From NCBI RefSeq assembly GCF_900099835.1, contig NZ_FNKP01000002.1:1488001-1552000 (forward strand): 64,000 nt of DNA. Direction: 5' to 3'. The stretch comes from Paraburkholderia fungorum. GTDB lineage: Bacteria > Pseudomonadota > Gammaproteobacteria > Burkholderiales > Burkholderiaceae. Position 1 is the first letter of the stretch, and each line of letters starts with the position of its first letter. The notes below the pieces were generated by a model that made no database searches, was not told where the DNA came from, and saw nothing but the letters and a program-made list of their open reading frames with translations. A program made the translations under genes and the position numbers. Below, one piece after another: positions 26,995 to 36,041 of this stretch.

Positions 26995-28727
26995 ACGGCC
27001 GCTCCGCTGAATTCCGCTTCGCCGACGCTCTCTTCTCCGGCCCAGCGAATGTCGAGCACGCGCACCGGCATTGCATGCTGCGCGCAATACGCCAGCCAGC
27101 GAATCTGATTGTCCTGCAGGCGATCGCCCGGCCCTTTCACTTCGATCAATTCATAACGCCGCTCATCGGGCCAGAAGCGGATCAGATCGGGCAAGCCCGA
27201 CCGGTTGCCGCGAATATCGCGCAGCAGCCGCTCGAACCACAGTTTCAGATGCGCGGCAGGCAGACAGTCGAGCGCAAGCGAAACGAGTTCCGCCGACAAC
27301 AGTCCCCAGAATACGAACGGCGATTGCAAGCCCGCCTTCGCGTGCAAATGCCGTTGAATCGTCTCGCGATAAACGCCGCTGTCGAGTTGCGCGAGGCACG
27401 CGGCGAACTGATCCGCACGACGCGCGTGAAAATCCGGCGCATGCAGATCGGCCGGCCCGCGTTGAAACGGATGAAAAAAAGCGCCGGGCAGCGCCGCAAA
27501 AACCGGCTCCCAGCACAGCAGACCGAACAGCGAATTGATCAGCGCGTTCTCGACGTAATGCACTGGCGCGGCGTCGGTGCTCAGATAATCGCGCGCGACA
27601 TATTCGACCGATTGCGGAACCTCGGGCTTCGGCAACACCAGCGTGCTGCGTTCGACCGGACGCGCGGCCGGCGTGCGCATGACCGGCTCACCGCGCTTGC
27701 GCCGCAAACGCGGCAACATCCGCGCAATACGCTGCGCTTCTTCTTCGCTTTCCGGCTCGGTTGCGGCTTGCAATGCCAACGCAAACGCGTCGTCGAAACG
27801 CTCGCTGCGTTCAAGCACACGCATACGCCGATGCCGCGCGCCGGGCCACGCGCAACTTTCATAAATCGCCAGCGCAGCAGCCCAATTGCGCCGACGTTCG
27901 CAATCGTAGCCAATTCGAAACAACAGTTTCGCGCGACGCGTTTCGAGCCACGGGTTCGCCGTTTCGATTGTGCCGATGGTGGCAATCAGTTCGTCCAGCG
28001 CGGCGTGATCGTCTGCGGGCAGCCATTCGAGCGCTTCGCGGCACGCATGCAACGCGAGATACACGTCGACGTCCGCGCGTTGCTGAAACGCGCGCGACGA
28101 CGGCGCAAACGCGACCTTTTCATACTGGAACACGCCAAGGTCGGCGAGCACGAACTCGGACCAATCCTGCTGCAAGTTGCCGAAGAACATCAACCGCAGG
28201 CGTTCGCAAAGTGGCGCGATGGCAACGTGAAGAACGCAATCGGCAGTGTGTGGATGCCATGCAGCAAGTGGCTGCTGCTGGTCGTCGTCGCCTGGATAAA
28301 AAGGACGCAGCGTCTCCAGCAGATCGGGTTTGCGCAAAGCCTTCGCACCGGGGATCAACGCGATGGCGTCGGCGAAAATCTCGAGCAACTGGGGACGTGT
28401 GGAGAGCGCGAACAGGTCGTCGATAGAGAGCGCGGGTTCGGCGTCGATCCAGCCGGATGCAGCCAATGGAGCCGCCGCCTGCAAAGGGCAGCCGATCTCG
28501 TCATAGACCAGTCGGCTCGCGCGAAACAACGTGCCTTTGCGCATCAGCATGCGTACCAGCAATGCGCGCGATGCCTGCGGCAACCCGGCGAAATCGCGCA
28601 GAAACGCGTGCTCGTGCGCGTCCAGCAAGTCGTCATAACGCGCGGCAAGCCACGCGAGCGCGCGCTCGAAATTCAGCAGGTAGTAAGGAGTGTCAGACGG
28701 AAAATCTGACCGGACGTCAGTTGCCAC
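26991..28727 (-). CDS. VRR-NUC domain nuclease (FAN1-like)
   Basis: About 578 residues. The C-terminal VRR-NUC domain shows DLIRFWPDERRYELIEVKGPGDRLQDNQIRWLAYCAQHAMPVRVLDIRW with the E-V-K catalytic pair and the preceding D. The N-terminal part has FERALAWLAARYDDLLDAHEHAFLRDFAGLPQASRALLVRMLMRKGTLFRASRLVYDEIG, the SAP-like region, and a TPR-like helical middle. FAN1 cuts branched DNA and unhooks interstrand crosslinks. I take GTG 28727 as start because the LexA box at 28742-28757 would otherwise fall inside the coding sequence (a TTG at 28769 is also open). Confidence 0.87.
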   Translation of the reverse strand: MATDVRSDFPSDTPYYLLNFERALAWLAARYDDLLDAHEHAFLRDFAGLPQASRALLVRMLMRKGTLFRASRLVYDEIGCPLQAAAPLAASGWIDAEPALSIDDLFALSTRPQLLEIFADAIALIPGAKALRKPDLLETLRPFYPGDDDQQQPLAAWHPHTADCVLHVAIAPLCERLRLMFFGNLQQDWSEFVLADLGVFQYEKVAFAPSSRAFQQRADVDVYLALHACREALEWLPADDHAALDELIATIGTIETANPWLETRRAKLLFRIGYDCERRRNWAAALAIYESCAWPGARHRRMRVLERSERFDDAFALALQAATEPESEEEAQRIARMLPRLRRKRGEPVMRTPAARPVERSTLVLPKPEVPQSVEYVARDYLSTDAAPVHYVENALINSLFGLLCWEPVFAALPGAFFHPFQRGPADLHAPDFHARRADQFAACLAQLDSGVYRETIQRHLHAKAGLQSPFVFWGLLSAELVSLALDCLPAAHLKLWFERLLRDIRGNRSGLPDLIRFWPDERRYELIEVKGPGDRLQDNQIRWLAYCAQHAMPVRVLDIRWAGEESVGEAEFSGAAV

Positions 28728-28741
28728 GGACTTTGCGAACC

Positions 28742-28757
28742 CTGTATGTTTATACAG
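28742..28757 (-). promoter_or_regulatory. LexA (SOS) box
   Basis: CTGT-ATGTTTAT-ACAG is a perfect CTGT-N8-ACAG LexA operator, with the symmetric arms extending to CTGTAT/ATACAG. It ends 14 bp before the GTG start of the nuclease gene and lies 28 bp after the convergent-side stop of lutC on the same strand. Confidence 0.75.
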
Positions 28758-28797
28758 TGATGATAGCAAAGTCCATGGCGCGTTCAGTCGTGAAGCT

Positions 28798-29382
28798 TCA
28801 GGGCGCGAGCCACACCACGGTCAGCGAACGCACGCCTTGCGCGCCGCGAATCAGCACACCTTCGATATCCGCCGTGGCCGAGGGTCCCGTGACAAGCGCC
28901 GCATAACGCGCATCGCGGAAATCGTCGCGACGGTAAACATCCTGCAAGCCGTCGATCAACTGTGCGGGATCGAGCAGCACGACCAGGTGCTGGACAATGT
29001 ATCCCAGCGCATTGACTACGTATTCGCGCTCGCTGAACCACACCGAGCCGGTTTCGGCGACGCCGAAGCGCGCCCGCACCACCCCGACATCGATGTCTTG
29101 CAACGACGCGGGCTCGGTGTCCGCTGTCAGTGCGCGCGTGCGCTGCACTTCAGCGGTGGCCGACGCAATCGACGCCGTATCGCCGAAGCGTTCGCGGATC
29201 ATCGCGCTCACGTCGGCCGGGGCCGCCGCGTCGATACAGGTGCCGCCCATCGCCTGCAATGCGGACGAAAACCGCGCACGCAAATCGCCGCCGGCCGTGG
29301 TGAAAAGCGGCACGTCAGGACGCGGTCGCGCCGGCGGCTGCGCCTGCCGCACTTTCGCCAGAAAAGCGTCACGCGTTGTCAT
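28798..29382 (-). CDS. lutC: Lactate utilization protein LutC
   Basis: 194 residues from ATG 29382 (MTTRDAFLAKVRQAQP). LUD-domain protein with RARFGVAETGSVWFSEREYVVNALGYIVQHLVVLLDPAQLIDGLQDVYRRDDFRDARYAALVTGPSATADIEGVLIRGAQGVRSLTVVWL, the standard LutC end. With LutA and LutB it forms the Fe-S complex that oxidises L-lactate to pyruvate. The start overlaps the lutB stop by 14 bases. Last gene of the lut operon. Confidence 0.93.
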   Translation of the reverse strand: MTTRDAFLAKVRQAQPPARPRPDVPLFTTAGGDLRARFSSALQAMGGTCIDAAAPADVSAMIRERFGDTASIASATAEVQRTRALTADTEPASLQDIDVGVVRARFGVAETGSVWFSEREYVVNALGYIVQHLVVLLDPAQLIDGLQDVYRRDDFRDARYAALVTGPSATADIEGVLIRGAQGVRSLTVVWLAP

Positions 29383-30760
29383 CGCTGCCTCCCCGATTCT
29401 TTTTGTACCAGGCATGGAAGGTTTCTTTCGGCGCCTCCGGCAACTCGCGCTGCTTGCCCCAGATATTCAGCGGGTTATACAGCACGAAATTCGGCAGACG
29501 CCGCAACGCGCTACCCATCGACGACACCGTCGCGCGATACAAGGTCGGACTCGCGAGCAAACGCCCCGCCATTTTTAGCACCTCCTGCTTCACGAACGGC
29601 ACTTCATGATGCTCGGCAATCACCGTGCGCCATTTGTAGATCTGCTCGTGAATATTGATTTTCACCGGACACACGTTCGTGCAGCTACCGTTGAGCGTCG
29701 ACGCAAACGGCAACGCGCTATATCGCTTCAGATCGAACGTCGGGTTGATGATCGCGCCGATCGGCCCCGAGTAAGTGCCGCCATACGACAGGCCGCCGCT
29801 GCGCCGGTACACCGGACACGTATTCATGCACGCACCGCAGCGGATGCACTTGAGCGAGTACCAGAAGTCCTCCATCGCGAGCCGCTCGGAGCGGCCGTGA
29901 TCGACGAGGATGTAATGCATTTCGGTGCCGGGTCTCGGCGCGCGAAAATGCGACGTGTACTGCGTAATCGGCGAGCCGAGCGCACTACGCGACAGCATGC
30001 GGATAAACACGCCGAGATCCGATACTTTCGGAATCAGTTTCTCGATACCGATCGACGCGATATGCAACGGCGGCACATTCGCCGACAGATCCGCGTTGCC
30101 TTCATTCGTGCAGACCACGACCGTGCCCGTCTCGGCCACCGCGAAATTGCAGCCCGTCATGCCCGCTGTCTTCTCGCGCACGAAATAAGGCCGCGTGTTC
30201 ATCCGCTGACTCTCTGCGAGATAGTGAATGTCGCTGTTCTTCGGATCGGTGCCGATGGTACGGCCAAAAAGCTCGGCCACATCCGCGCGCAATTTGTGCA
30301 CGGCAGGCACCACCATATGACTCGGGTCCTGATGATCGAGTTGCTGGATGCGCTCGCCGAGGTCCGTTTCCATCACCGTGATGCCGCGCGGCTCGAGGTA
30401 TTCGCGCATCTTGCATTCGTCGGTGAGCATCGACTTGCTTTTGACGAGTGTGGTCATGCCGCGTTCGGACATGATCTTGTGCACCAGTGCGTTGTGCTCT
30501 TCGGCGGTCGCGGCCCAATGCACGACGACACCGTTCGCTTCCGCTGCCGCCGCAAACTGCGCGAGATAGTCGGACAGATTCGACAGCGTGTGTTCCTTGA
30601 TTCCCGACGCCAGTTCGCGCAGCGTTTCCCATTCGGCGATGCCATGCGCCTGCGCGTCGCGTTTCTCACGCAAATCCCACAGACGTTTGTCGTGAAACGC
30701 GACGTGTTCAGTCTTCTTGATGAACGCACCCGCCGCCTTCGCATGATCGATCCGGCTCAT
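29369..30760 (-). CDS. lutB: Iron-sulfur lactate utilization protein LutB
   Basis: 463 residues. N-terminal LUD domain (VVHWAATAEEHNALVHKIMSERGMTTLVKSKSMLTDECKMREYLEPRGITVMETDLGERIQQL; MTGCNFAVAETGTVVVCTNEGNADL). Then two ferredoxin-type [4Fe-4S] motifs, CIRCGACMNTCPVYR and CTNVCPVKI, and a C-terminal DUF3390-like tail (FHAWYKKNRGGS). It is the electron-transferring subunit of the LutABC lactate oxidase. The start overlaps the lutA stop by ATGA. Confidence 0.95.
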   Translation of the reverse strand: MSRIDHAKAAGAFIKKTEHVAFHDKRLWDLREKRDAQAHGIAEWETLRELASGIKEHTLSNLSDYLAQFAAAAEANGVVVHWAATAEEHNALVHKIMSERGMTTLVKSKSMLTDECKMREYLEPRGITVMETDLGERIQQLDHQDPSHMVVPAVHKLRADVAELFGRTIGTDPKNSDIHYLAESQRMNTRPYFVREKTAGMTGCNFAVAETGTVVVCTNEGNADLSANVPPLHIASIGIEKLIPKVSDLGVFIRMLSRSALGSPITQYTSHFRAPRPGTEMHYILVDHGRSERLAMEDFWYSLKCIRCGACMNTCPVYRRSGGLSYGGTYSGPIGAIINPTFDLKRYSALPFASTLNGSCTNVCPVKINIHEQIYKWRTVIAEHHEVPFVKQEVLKMAGRLLASPTLYRATVSSMGSALRRLPNFVLYNPLNIWGKQRELPEAPKETFHAWYKKNRGGSDDNA

Positions 30761-31500
30761 ACGCGTGCTCCGTTGAGGACCTGCGCGATATGAATGAAGC
30801 GCGCGTCGGCTTTCATGCGTTCAGCGCAGCCTTGCTGGTGCATCAGACACGACATGTCGCCGGACACAATGTATTCGGCGCCCGCGTTCAAGTGATCGCG
30901 CACCTTGTCCTGTCCCATGCGCACCGACACCGGCTCTTCGGTGACGGAGAACGTGCCGCCGAATCCGCAGCATTCGTCGGGGCGTGCCGGTTTGACGAAC
31001 TCGATCCCCTTCACGCCTTCGAGCAAAGCACGCGGTTTCGAAAACGGTGTGGCTGCAATCTCCGATACCGACGCTTCTTTCAGATGACGCAGCGCGCTAC
31101 AACTGTTGTGCAACCCCACCCGATGCGGAAACTCGGCCCACGGAAATTCACGCGCGCCAACCACGTCATGCAGGAATTCGACCAGTTCGTACGCGCTCGC
31201 GCGGACCTTCTTCACTTCGTCGGTCTGCTCCAGCGCGGTGAGGTGCTCGCGCACATGATGGATGCAACTCGCCGAGGGTCCGACGATGTAGTCGTAGCCC
31301 GCGAAGTTGTTCGCAAACACGCGCTCGGTGCCGGCGGCTTCGGCATGCGCACCGCTGTTGGCCATCGGCTGACCGCAGCAGGTTTGCTGCTGCGGATAAT
31401 CGACATCGATGCCGAAGCGTTCGAGCAATTCGAGCGTGGCGATGCCGACTTCAGGATAGAACGCGTCGATGAAGCAAGGGATAAACAGGGCGACTTTCAT
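30757..31500 (-). CDS. lutA: Lactate utilization protein LutA (CCG-domain Fe-S protein)
   Basis: 247 residues, two cysteine-rich CCG domains: QQQTCCGQPMANSGAH near residue 40 and PDECCGFGGTFSV near 175, with a middle HNSCSALRHL and a final SCLMHQQG. Such domains hold Fe-S clusters and pass electrons, as in the LutABC complex and in glycolate oxidase. First gene of lutABC. About 120 bp upstream are two palindromes that fit the FadR-type GntR regulator encoded next. Confidence 0.94.
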   Translation of the reverse strand: MKVALFIPCFIDAFYPEVGIATLELLERFGIDVDYPQQQTCCGQPMANSGAHAEAAGTERVFANNFAGYDYIVGPSASCIHHVREHLTALEQTDEVKKVRASAYELVEFLHDVVGAREFPWAEFPHRVGLHNSCSALRHLKEASVSEIAATPFSKPRALLEGVKGIEFVKPARPDECCGFGGTFSVTEEPVSVRMGQDKVRDHLNAGAEYIVSGDMSCLMHQQGCAERMKADARFIHIAQVLNGARV

Positions 31501-31857
31501 AAGCTCATTGAAAGAAAAGCAGCAGCCGCTGAGGCGTTCGCTCTATTGCGGAGACTGGCGGGCGGGCGACAAAGCGGGCTTTCCTCGACGGGGACGATGT
31601 GGGGTTGTGTCGGCCGTTTATCGACCAGTAAGACTGGTATGGTTGGTCTGACCAACGAAATATAGGGAAATCGTTGGTGGGTGTCAATCGGGAGATGGGT
31701 CGGGAATGGGTGCAGCGAAGGGCTTAAGCGACGCGATAAGGCGCGCGCGTTGGCGAGCTCAGGCATCGCCTTACAGCGTTTATTCGAATGCCGGAATCGG
31801 CGGGCGCAGTCAGTGATTAAAAGCAGGCGGCCGGACCATCAGCCGTTCAAACAGGTC
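31501..31857. other. Intergenic region before lutA
   Basis: 357 bp without a supported gene, between the GntR-gene stop and lutA start. It holds the tandem palindromes listed separately. No lactate permease gene (lldP/lctP) is present. Confidence 0.7.
31624..31656. promoter_or_regulatory. Tandem GntR/FadR-type operators before lutA
   Basis: Two perfect 6-3-6 palindromes stand side by side: ACCAGT-AAG-ACTGGT (31624-31638) and GTTGGT-CTG-ACCAAC (31642-31656). Their centres are 18 bp apart. The second contains the TGGT-N3-ACCA core bound by FadR-subfamily regulators such as LldR, PdhR and LutR, so they are probably read by the GntR protein encoded at 31858-32604. Confidence 0.7.
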
Positions 31858-32604
31858 TCACGAAACCTCGCTCGCCGACGGTTTCGCCGCATCGTCCTTA
31901 TACATTTCGCGGACATAGGCGAGATGACGCTCGGCGGCTTTGCGCGCCTTTTGCGCGTCGCGAGCGATTACAGCGTCGTAGATCGCCTGATGCTGGTTCA
32001 TCAACTGCTTTTCCATCGCGTCGTCGTAATCGATCAGCCGATGGTACTGGCGCATGCCTTCGCGAATCAGCGTGTGAATGCCATGCATCACATGCGCGAG
32101 TGCGACGTTATGCGTGGAGTCGGCGATTGCCAGGTGAAACGCGGCATCCAGTTCCGCAAGATTCACGCGATCCTGCGACTGCGAGCCTGCCTTCAATGCG
32201 TCGAACGCTTTGGTGATTTTTTTCAGGTCGGCGGCGGTCGCGCGCTGCGCGGCATAAACCGTTGAAATCGATTCGAGCCCCTGGCGCAACTCCAGAATAT
32301 CGGCACTGGTACGCGGATTCTGCAACAGCAGTTCGGCAAGCGGCCGGGAAATAATCGGCGCGGTCATGTCGACGACGGTAAAACCGCCCCGCCCTGACGT
32401 TTCGATGTAGCCGTCCGCTTCCAGCCTGATCAGCGCCTCTCTCAGCGACGGCCGCGATACGCCGAGTTGCGTCGCCAGGTCGCGCTCGGCCGGCAAGCGG
32501 TCGCCGGGCATCAGCGTGCCCTCCGAGATCAGCTGCTTGATCTGGTCGGACACGACATCGGACAGCCGTTTGCGTGTGAAGGACTGGATCGGCTGAAATG
32601 GCAT
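31858..32604 (-). CDS. FadR-subfamily GntR regulator, probable lactate-responsive repressor
   Basis: 248 residues. N-terminal winged HTH RLSDVVSDQIKQLISEGTLMPGDRLPAERDLATQLGVSRPSLREALIRLEADGYIETSGRGGFTV. The C-terminal all-helical FCD domain has ELRQGLESISTVYAAQRATAADLKKI, LDAAFHLAIADSTHNVALAHVMHGI and DYDDAMEKQLMNQHQAIYDAVIARDAQKARKAAERHLAYV, giving the D..H...H metal/ligand site. It is encoded upstream of lutABC in the same direction and most likely represses it until lactate is present, as LldR and LutR do. Confidence 0.9.
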   Translation of the reverse strand: MPFQPIQSFTRKRLSDVVSDQIKQLISEGTLMPGDRLPAERDLATQLGVSRPSLREALIRLEADGYIETSGRGGFTVVDMTAPIISRPLAELLLQNPRTSADILELRQGLESISTVYAAQRATAADLKKITKAFDALKAGSQSQDRVNLAELDAAFHLAIADSTHNVALAHVMHGIHTLIREGMRQYHRLIDYDDAMEKQLMNQHQAIYDAVIARDAQKARKAAERHLAYVREMYKDDAAKPSASEVS

Positions 32605-32706
32605 GGGCGGCGGATGGTGAGACGGGTTGAGGACGCAACTCGGGCAGCGGACTTAGGCAAGAAAGCCAGTTGATCGACTGCCCTTGAAGTGCGTGAATTA
32701 TACCGT

Positions 32707-33900
32707 TCAGCCGCGCATGGCCTGATTACTCTTCAGCCCGTCGACAAACGCCGCAATCCGCTCGCACGCGTCGATCAACCGGGCTTCATCGACCACGAAG
32801 CCCAGCCGCACAAAACCGTTCGCCGTCTCGCCAAAAGCACTCGCGTCGAGCACCGACACGCCTTGCGCGCGAAAAAGCTGCCACGTGAAGTCCACCGTAT
32901 CGAGTCCCGTACCGCTGACATCGACCATCATGAACATGCCGGCTTCCGGCAACAGACAACGCAAACCCGGTACGCGATGCAAACGCTCGAACACCACATC
33001 GCGCCGACGCCGGTAAATTTCGCGCATTTGCGCGGCAATCTCCGACTTGTTCTGCAAGGCCGTCAATGCCGCCTGCTGGATAAAGCCGGGCAAACCGTAC
33101 AGCATCGCAAGCGCGAGCCGACCCATATGTTCGATCAGTTCAGCCGGGCCGATGGCCCAGCCCACGCGCCACCCCGCCATCGCGTGCGACTTCGACAGAC
33201 TGCCGAGCGTCACCGTGCGCTCCGCCATACCCGGCAGCGACGCAATGCCCAGATGCTCACGCTCGAACGTCAGGTCCGCATAGACCTCGTCGGACAGCAC
33301 CCACAGATCATGCTTGCACGCGAGTCGCGCTATCCGTTCGAGGTCCGCGCGCTGCATCACCACCCCGGTTGGATTGCACGGTGTCGCGAAGAAAATGGCC
33401 TTGGTGTGCGGTGTAATCGCGGCCTCCAGCGCGTCGCAATCGACGTGAAAGGCACGCGCCGGATCGACCGGCACCGGCACGAGTGTCGCGCCCGCCGCGC
33501 GCACGCAGGCTTCGTAGGTCAGGTACATCGGCTCGGGGACGATCACTTCGTCGCCCGCTTCAAGCAGACATAGCGACGTGGCGAACACGCCGTTCTGCGC
33601 GCCAGCAGTGAGGATCACATTAGCGGCGCTCACATCGCAGCCGGTCGTGCGCGCATGATCTTCTGCGATGGCGGCACGCACCGGCTCACGTCCGGACACC
33701 GCGCTGTAATGCGTATCGCCGCTGCGTAAAGCGTCGATTGCACGTTCGACGATCGGCGCGGGCGTCGCGAAATCGGGGTCGCCCACGCTCAAGACGATGA
33801 CGTCTTCGCCATTGGCCGCCGCCTGTTGCGCGACCCGATGGATTTCCCACGCCGACGTGCGCCTGCCCTGCAAGCGCTCGACCAGACTCGAATACTTCAT
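32707..33900 (-). CDS. PLP-dependent class I/II aminotransferase
   Basis: About 397 residues. YSSLVERLQGRRTSAWEIHRVAQQAAANGEDVIVLSVGDPDFATP opens the fold. TLGSLSKSHAMAGWRVGWAIGP holds the PLP lysine. ATPCNPTG, LSDEVYADLTF and the late FVRLGFVVDEARL are typical of the aspartate-aminotransferase group. The amino-acid substrate cannot be named. Start ATG 33900 (MKYSS) is preferred since GGA lies eight bases before it; ATG 33909 is nearby. A short intergenic stretch separates it from rpoN, which is transcribed the same way. Confidence 0.9.
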   Translation of the reverse strand: MKYSSLVERLQGRRTSAWEIHRVAQQAAANGEDVIVLSVGDPDFATPAPIVERAIDALRSGDTHYSAVSGREPVRAAIAEDHARTTGCDVSAANVILTAGAQNGVFATSLCLLEAGDEVIVPEPMYLTYEACVRAAGATLVPVPVDPARAFHVDCDALEAAITPHTKAIFFATPCNPTGVVMQRADLERIARLACKHDLWVLSDEVYADLTFEREHLGIASLPGMAERTVTLGSLSKSHAMAGWRVGWAIGPAELIEHMGRLALAMLYGLPGFIQQAALTALQNKSEIAAQMREIYRRRRDVVFERLHRVPGLRCLLPEAGMFMMVDVSGTGLDTVDFTWQLFRAQGVSVLDASAFGETANGFVRLGFVVDEARLIDACERIAAFVDGLKSNQAMRG

Positions 33901-34048
33901 TGGACTCATCCGTTCCGATTGGACCCGCCAATGTAAAGGCGCGCGCACGAAACGTCCAGATACGAAAAAGGGCCACGCGAGCGGACAGCCTCGCATGACC
34001 CTTGACCGCCGCCCTTGGCAGGGGGCGTTTACGCTTAATGAAGCGGGT

Positions 34049-35530
34049 TCAAACCTGCCGACGTAGTTCAGCCGGGGGCACCTTCATCAGATGGCGGTAC
34101 TTGGCGACCGTGCGGCGCGCGACCAGCACGCCCTGATCGGCGAGCATCTTCGCGAGCGTCACGTCCGACAGCGGATCGTGGGTATTTTCCGCCGCGATCA
34201 TTTCCTTCAGCAGCGCGCGCACTGCGGCAGCCGAACAGGTGCCGCCGCTTTCCGTGCCGAGTTCGCGCGGGAAGAAATGCTTGAATTCGAAGATGCCGCG
34301 CGGCGTCGCCATATATTTGTTGCCCGTAGCGCGCGAGATCGTGGATTCATGCAGACCCAGTTCGTCGGCGACATCACGCAGCACCATCGGCTTGAGCGCG
34401 ATTTCGCCGTACTGGAAGAACGCTTTCTGATGCGCGACGATACACTCGGCTACGCGCTGAATCGTGTCGAAACGCTGCTGCGCATTGCGGATCAGCCAGC
34501 GCGCTTCCTGCAATTGCTGCGCGAGCGGCGAGCGGCTCGCACCCGCCGACTGCGCAAACAATTCCGCATACATGCGATGGATACGCGCGCGCGGCTGCAC
34601 AGCCGGATTGATCGCGACGGCCCATTTGTTGCGCACCTGACGCACGATCACGTCCGGCACCACGTAGTTATCTTCGCTGCGGCCGTAGCAATTGCCTGGC
34701 TTCGGATCGAGCTTGCGCACGAGTGCGCAGGCGACGCGCAGCTCATCTGCGCTGCAACCAATCTGCTTCTGCAACTCCGCCTGCTCGCGACGTGCGAGGC
34801 GCTCCAGATGATGCTCGACAATCTGCCGCGCAACGTCACGCCCCGGCGTATCGTCCGACAGCGCATTCACCTGCAGCAACAGACACTCCGACAGCGAACG
34901 CGCGCCCAGCCCCGGCCGGTCGAGCGACTGCACCAGACGCAACGCAACCAGCAATTCATCTTCAGTCAATTCGGGTTCGAGATCGACGCTATCTGCGAGA
35001 TCCGAAAGCTCCTGCCGCAGATAGCCATCGTCGTCGAGTGCTTCGATGATGAAACGCGCCACCGCGCGATCGCGATCGTCGAGTCGATACAGGCGCAGCG
35101 AGTCGTGCAACTGCTCGCGCAAGGTCGGTTGCGAGCGGGCCCATTCGGCGGGATCGCTGCTGTCCGAATCGCCATTCTGACGGGCTGAACTACGCGAGCC
35201 GTAATCGCCGGAAAAGTCTCCGGGCATATCGTCCTGGCCCGAGCTTTCCAGCGTGTCGTTGCCGCCGGCTTCAGCGGGCATCGAATCGGGTTCGGCAGTG
35301 GCGACGGCATCCGTTGCCTGCATGACGCCCGCTTCTTCGCCCGGCGATGCCGTGGCGAGCGCGACATCCTCCGTATCCGACGAGTCGTATTCGAGGAACG
35401 GATTCGTATCTAGTGCGGTACGTAACTCCTGCTGGAACTCCAGAGACGACAACTGCAACAGACGCACCGATTGCTGCAGACGCGGCGTGAGTGCAAGAGA
35501 CTGCCTTGTGCGTAGTTCAATTGAAGGCAT
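34049..35530 (-). CDS. rpoN: RNA polymerase sigma-54 factor
   Basis: 493 residues. Region I SLALTPRLQQSVRLLQLSSLEFQQELRTALDTNPFLEY is the activator-interacting Gln/Leu-rich start. An acidic linker follows (~45-130). Region III has the core-binding and HTH parts (LGLHESTISRATGNKYMATPRGIFEFKHFF). The RpoN box ARRTVAKYR is at the end. It directs transcription from -24/-12 promoters with AAA+ activators. It does not sit in the usual rpoN-hpf-ptsN-lptB neighbourhood, so it is probably a second rpoN copy of the genome. The start codon follows a long inverted repeat. Confidence 0.95.
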   Translation of the reverse strand: MPSIELRTRQSLALTPRLQQSVRLLQLSSLEFQQELRTALDTNPFLEYDSSDTEDVALATASPGEEAGVMQATDAVATAEPDSMPAEAGGNDTLESSGQDDMPGDFSGDYGSRSSARQNGDSDSSDPAEWARSQPTLREQLHDSLRLYRLDDRDRAVARFIIEALDDDGYLRQELSDLADSVDLEPELTEDELLVALRLVQSLDRPGLGARSLSECLLLQVNALSDDTPGRDVARQIVEHHLERLARREQAELQKQIGCSADELRVACALVRKLDPKPGNCYGRSEDNYVVPDVIVRQVRNKWAVAINPAVQPRARIHRMYAELFAQSAGASRSPLAQQLQEARWLIRNAQQRFDTIQRVAECIVAHQKAFFQYGEIALKPMVLRDVADELGLHESTISRATGNKYMATPRGIFEFKHFFPRELGTESGGTCSAAAVRALLKEMIAAENTHDPLSDVTLAKMLADQGVLVARRTVAKYRHLMKVPPAELRRQV

Positions 35531-35532
35531 TG

Positions 35533-35588
35533 TAGTGAGGTCCCATTAGTAGCTGGAAAGCAGCCGAAATTGATAAGTGACCTCACTA
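35533..35588 (-). promoter_or_regulatory. Perfect 10-bp inverted repeat in the rpoN leader
   Basis: TAGTGAGGTC (35533-35542) and GACCTCACTA (35579-35588) are exact reverse complements with 36 bases between. The proximal arm ends two bases before the rpoN ATG, and there is no purine-rich ribosome site next to the start, so the RNA hairpin would cover the initiation region. It could be a translation-control stem or a protein operator. Confidence 0.6.
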
Positions 35589-36041
35589 GAGCAACTGTCG
35601 TACCAGGTCGCGCAAGCTACTGTTTTTTCGACGCTTTGCCCTTTCAGGCCCGTCAATTGCGCAGGCCCCGCGCGCCCTTTTTTACAAGCACCCGGCAATT
35701 TCCGGGCCTCTGCCTGGCGGGCCTCAACTGCAGGCGCCAAGCGCGCCCGTCACGCGATTCGTCAGCCTAAATGGCTGTGCCGTAACGGCTTTTTCCCGTA
35801 GACGCTCCATCACGGCCACCCCGGGCACACCACTTGCGAATCAGCTCTATGTGGACGGACGTCAGTCTTTGCACGCCAGGCGCAACCGGCGTAACGCGTG
35901 CAGAGGCTGTCGCCCGGTGTCGATAACGGGCCGTGACGGAACCGTAGCGGCAACGACCCCACGCGAGTCATCGGCGGCATTTGCCGCGATCGACCGCAGG
36001 CAACAAGACCGCAATTTTCATCAACACCCGAAGGAGAAACC
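35589..36041. other. Intergenic region between rpoN and BON-domain gene
   Basis: About 450 bp without a supported gene. It includes a -24/-12 type element at 35823-35838 and the ribosome site GAAGGAG just before the ATG at 36042. Confidence 0.6.
35823..35838 (+). promoter_or_regulatory. Sigma-54 promoter-like element P1
   Basis: GGGCACACCACTTGCG against the sigma-54 consensus TGGCACG-N4-TTGCW. The invariant GG and GC are ten bases apart and TTGC is complete. It is 204 bp upstream of the BON gene. Confidence 0.5.

Noticed and set aside
27075..28709. A 544-codon plus-strand frame across the VRR-NUC gene
   Set aside because: It is the antisense shadow of a gene with a clear nuclease domain; its sequence is Arg/Gln/His-rich.
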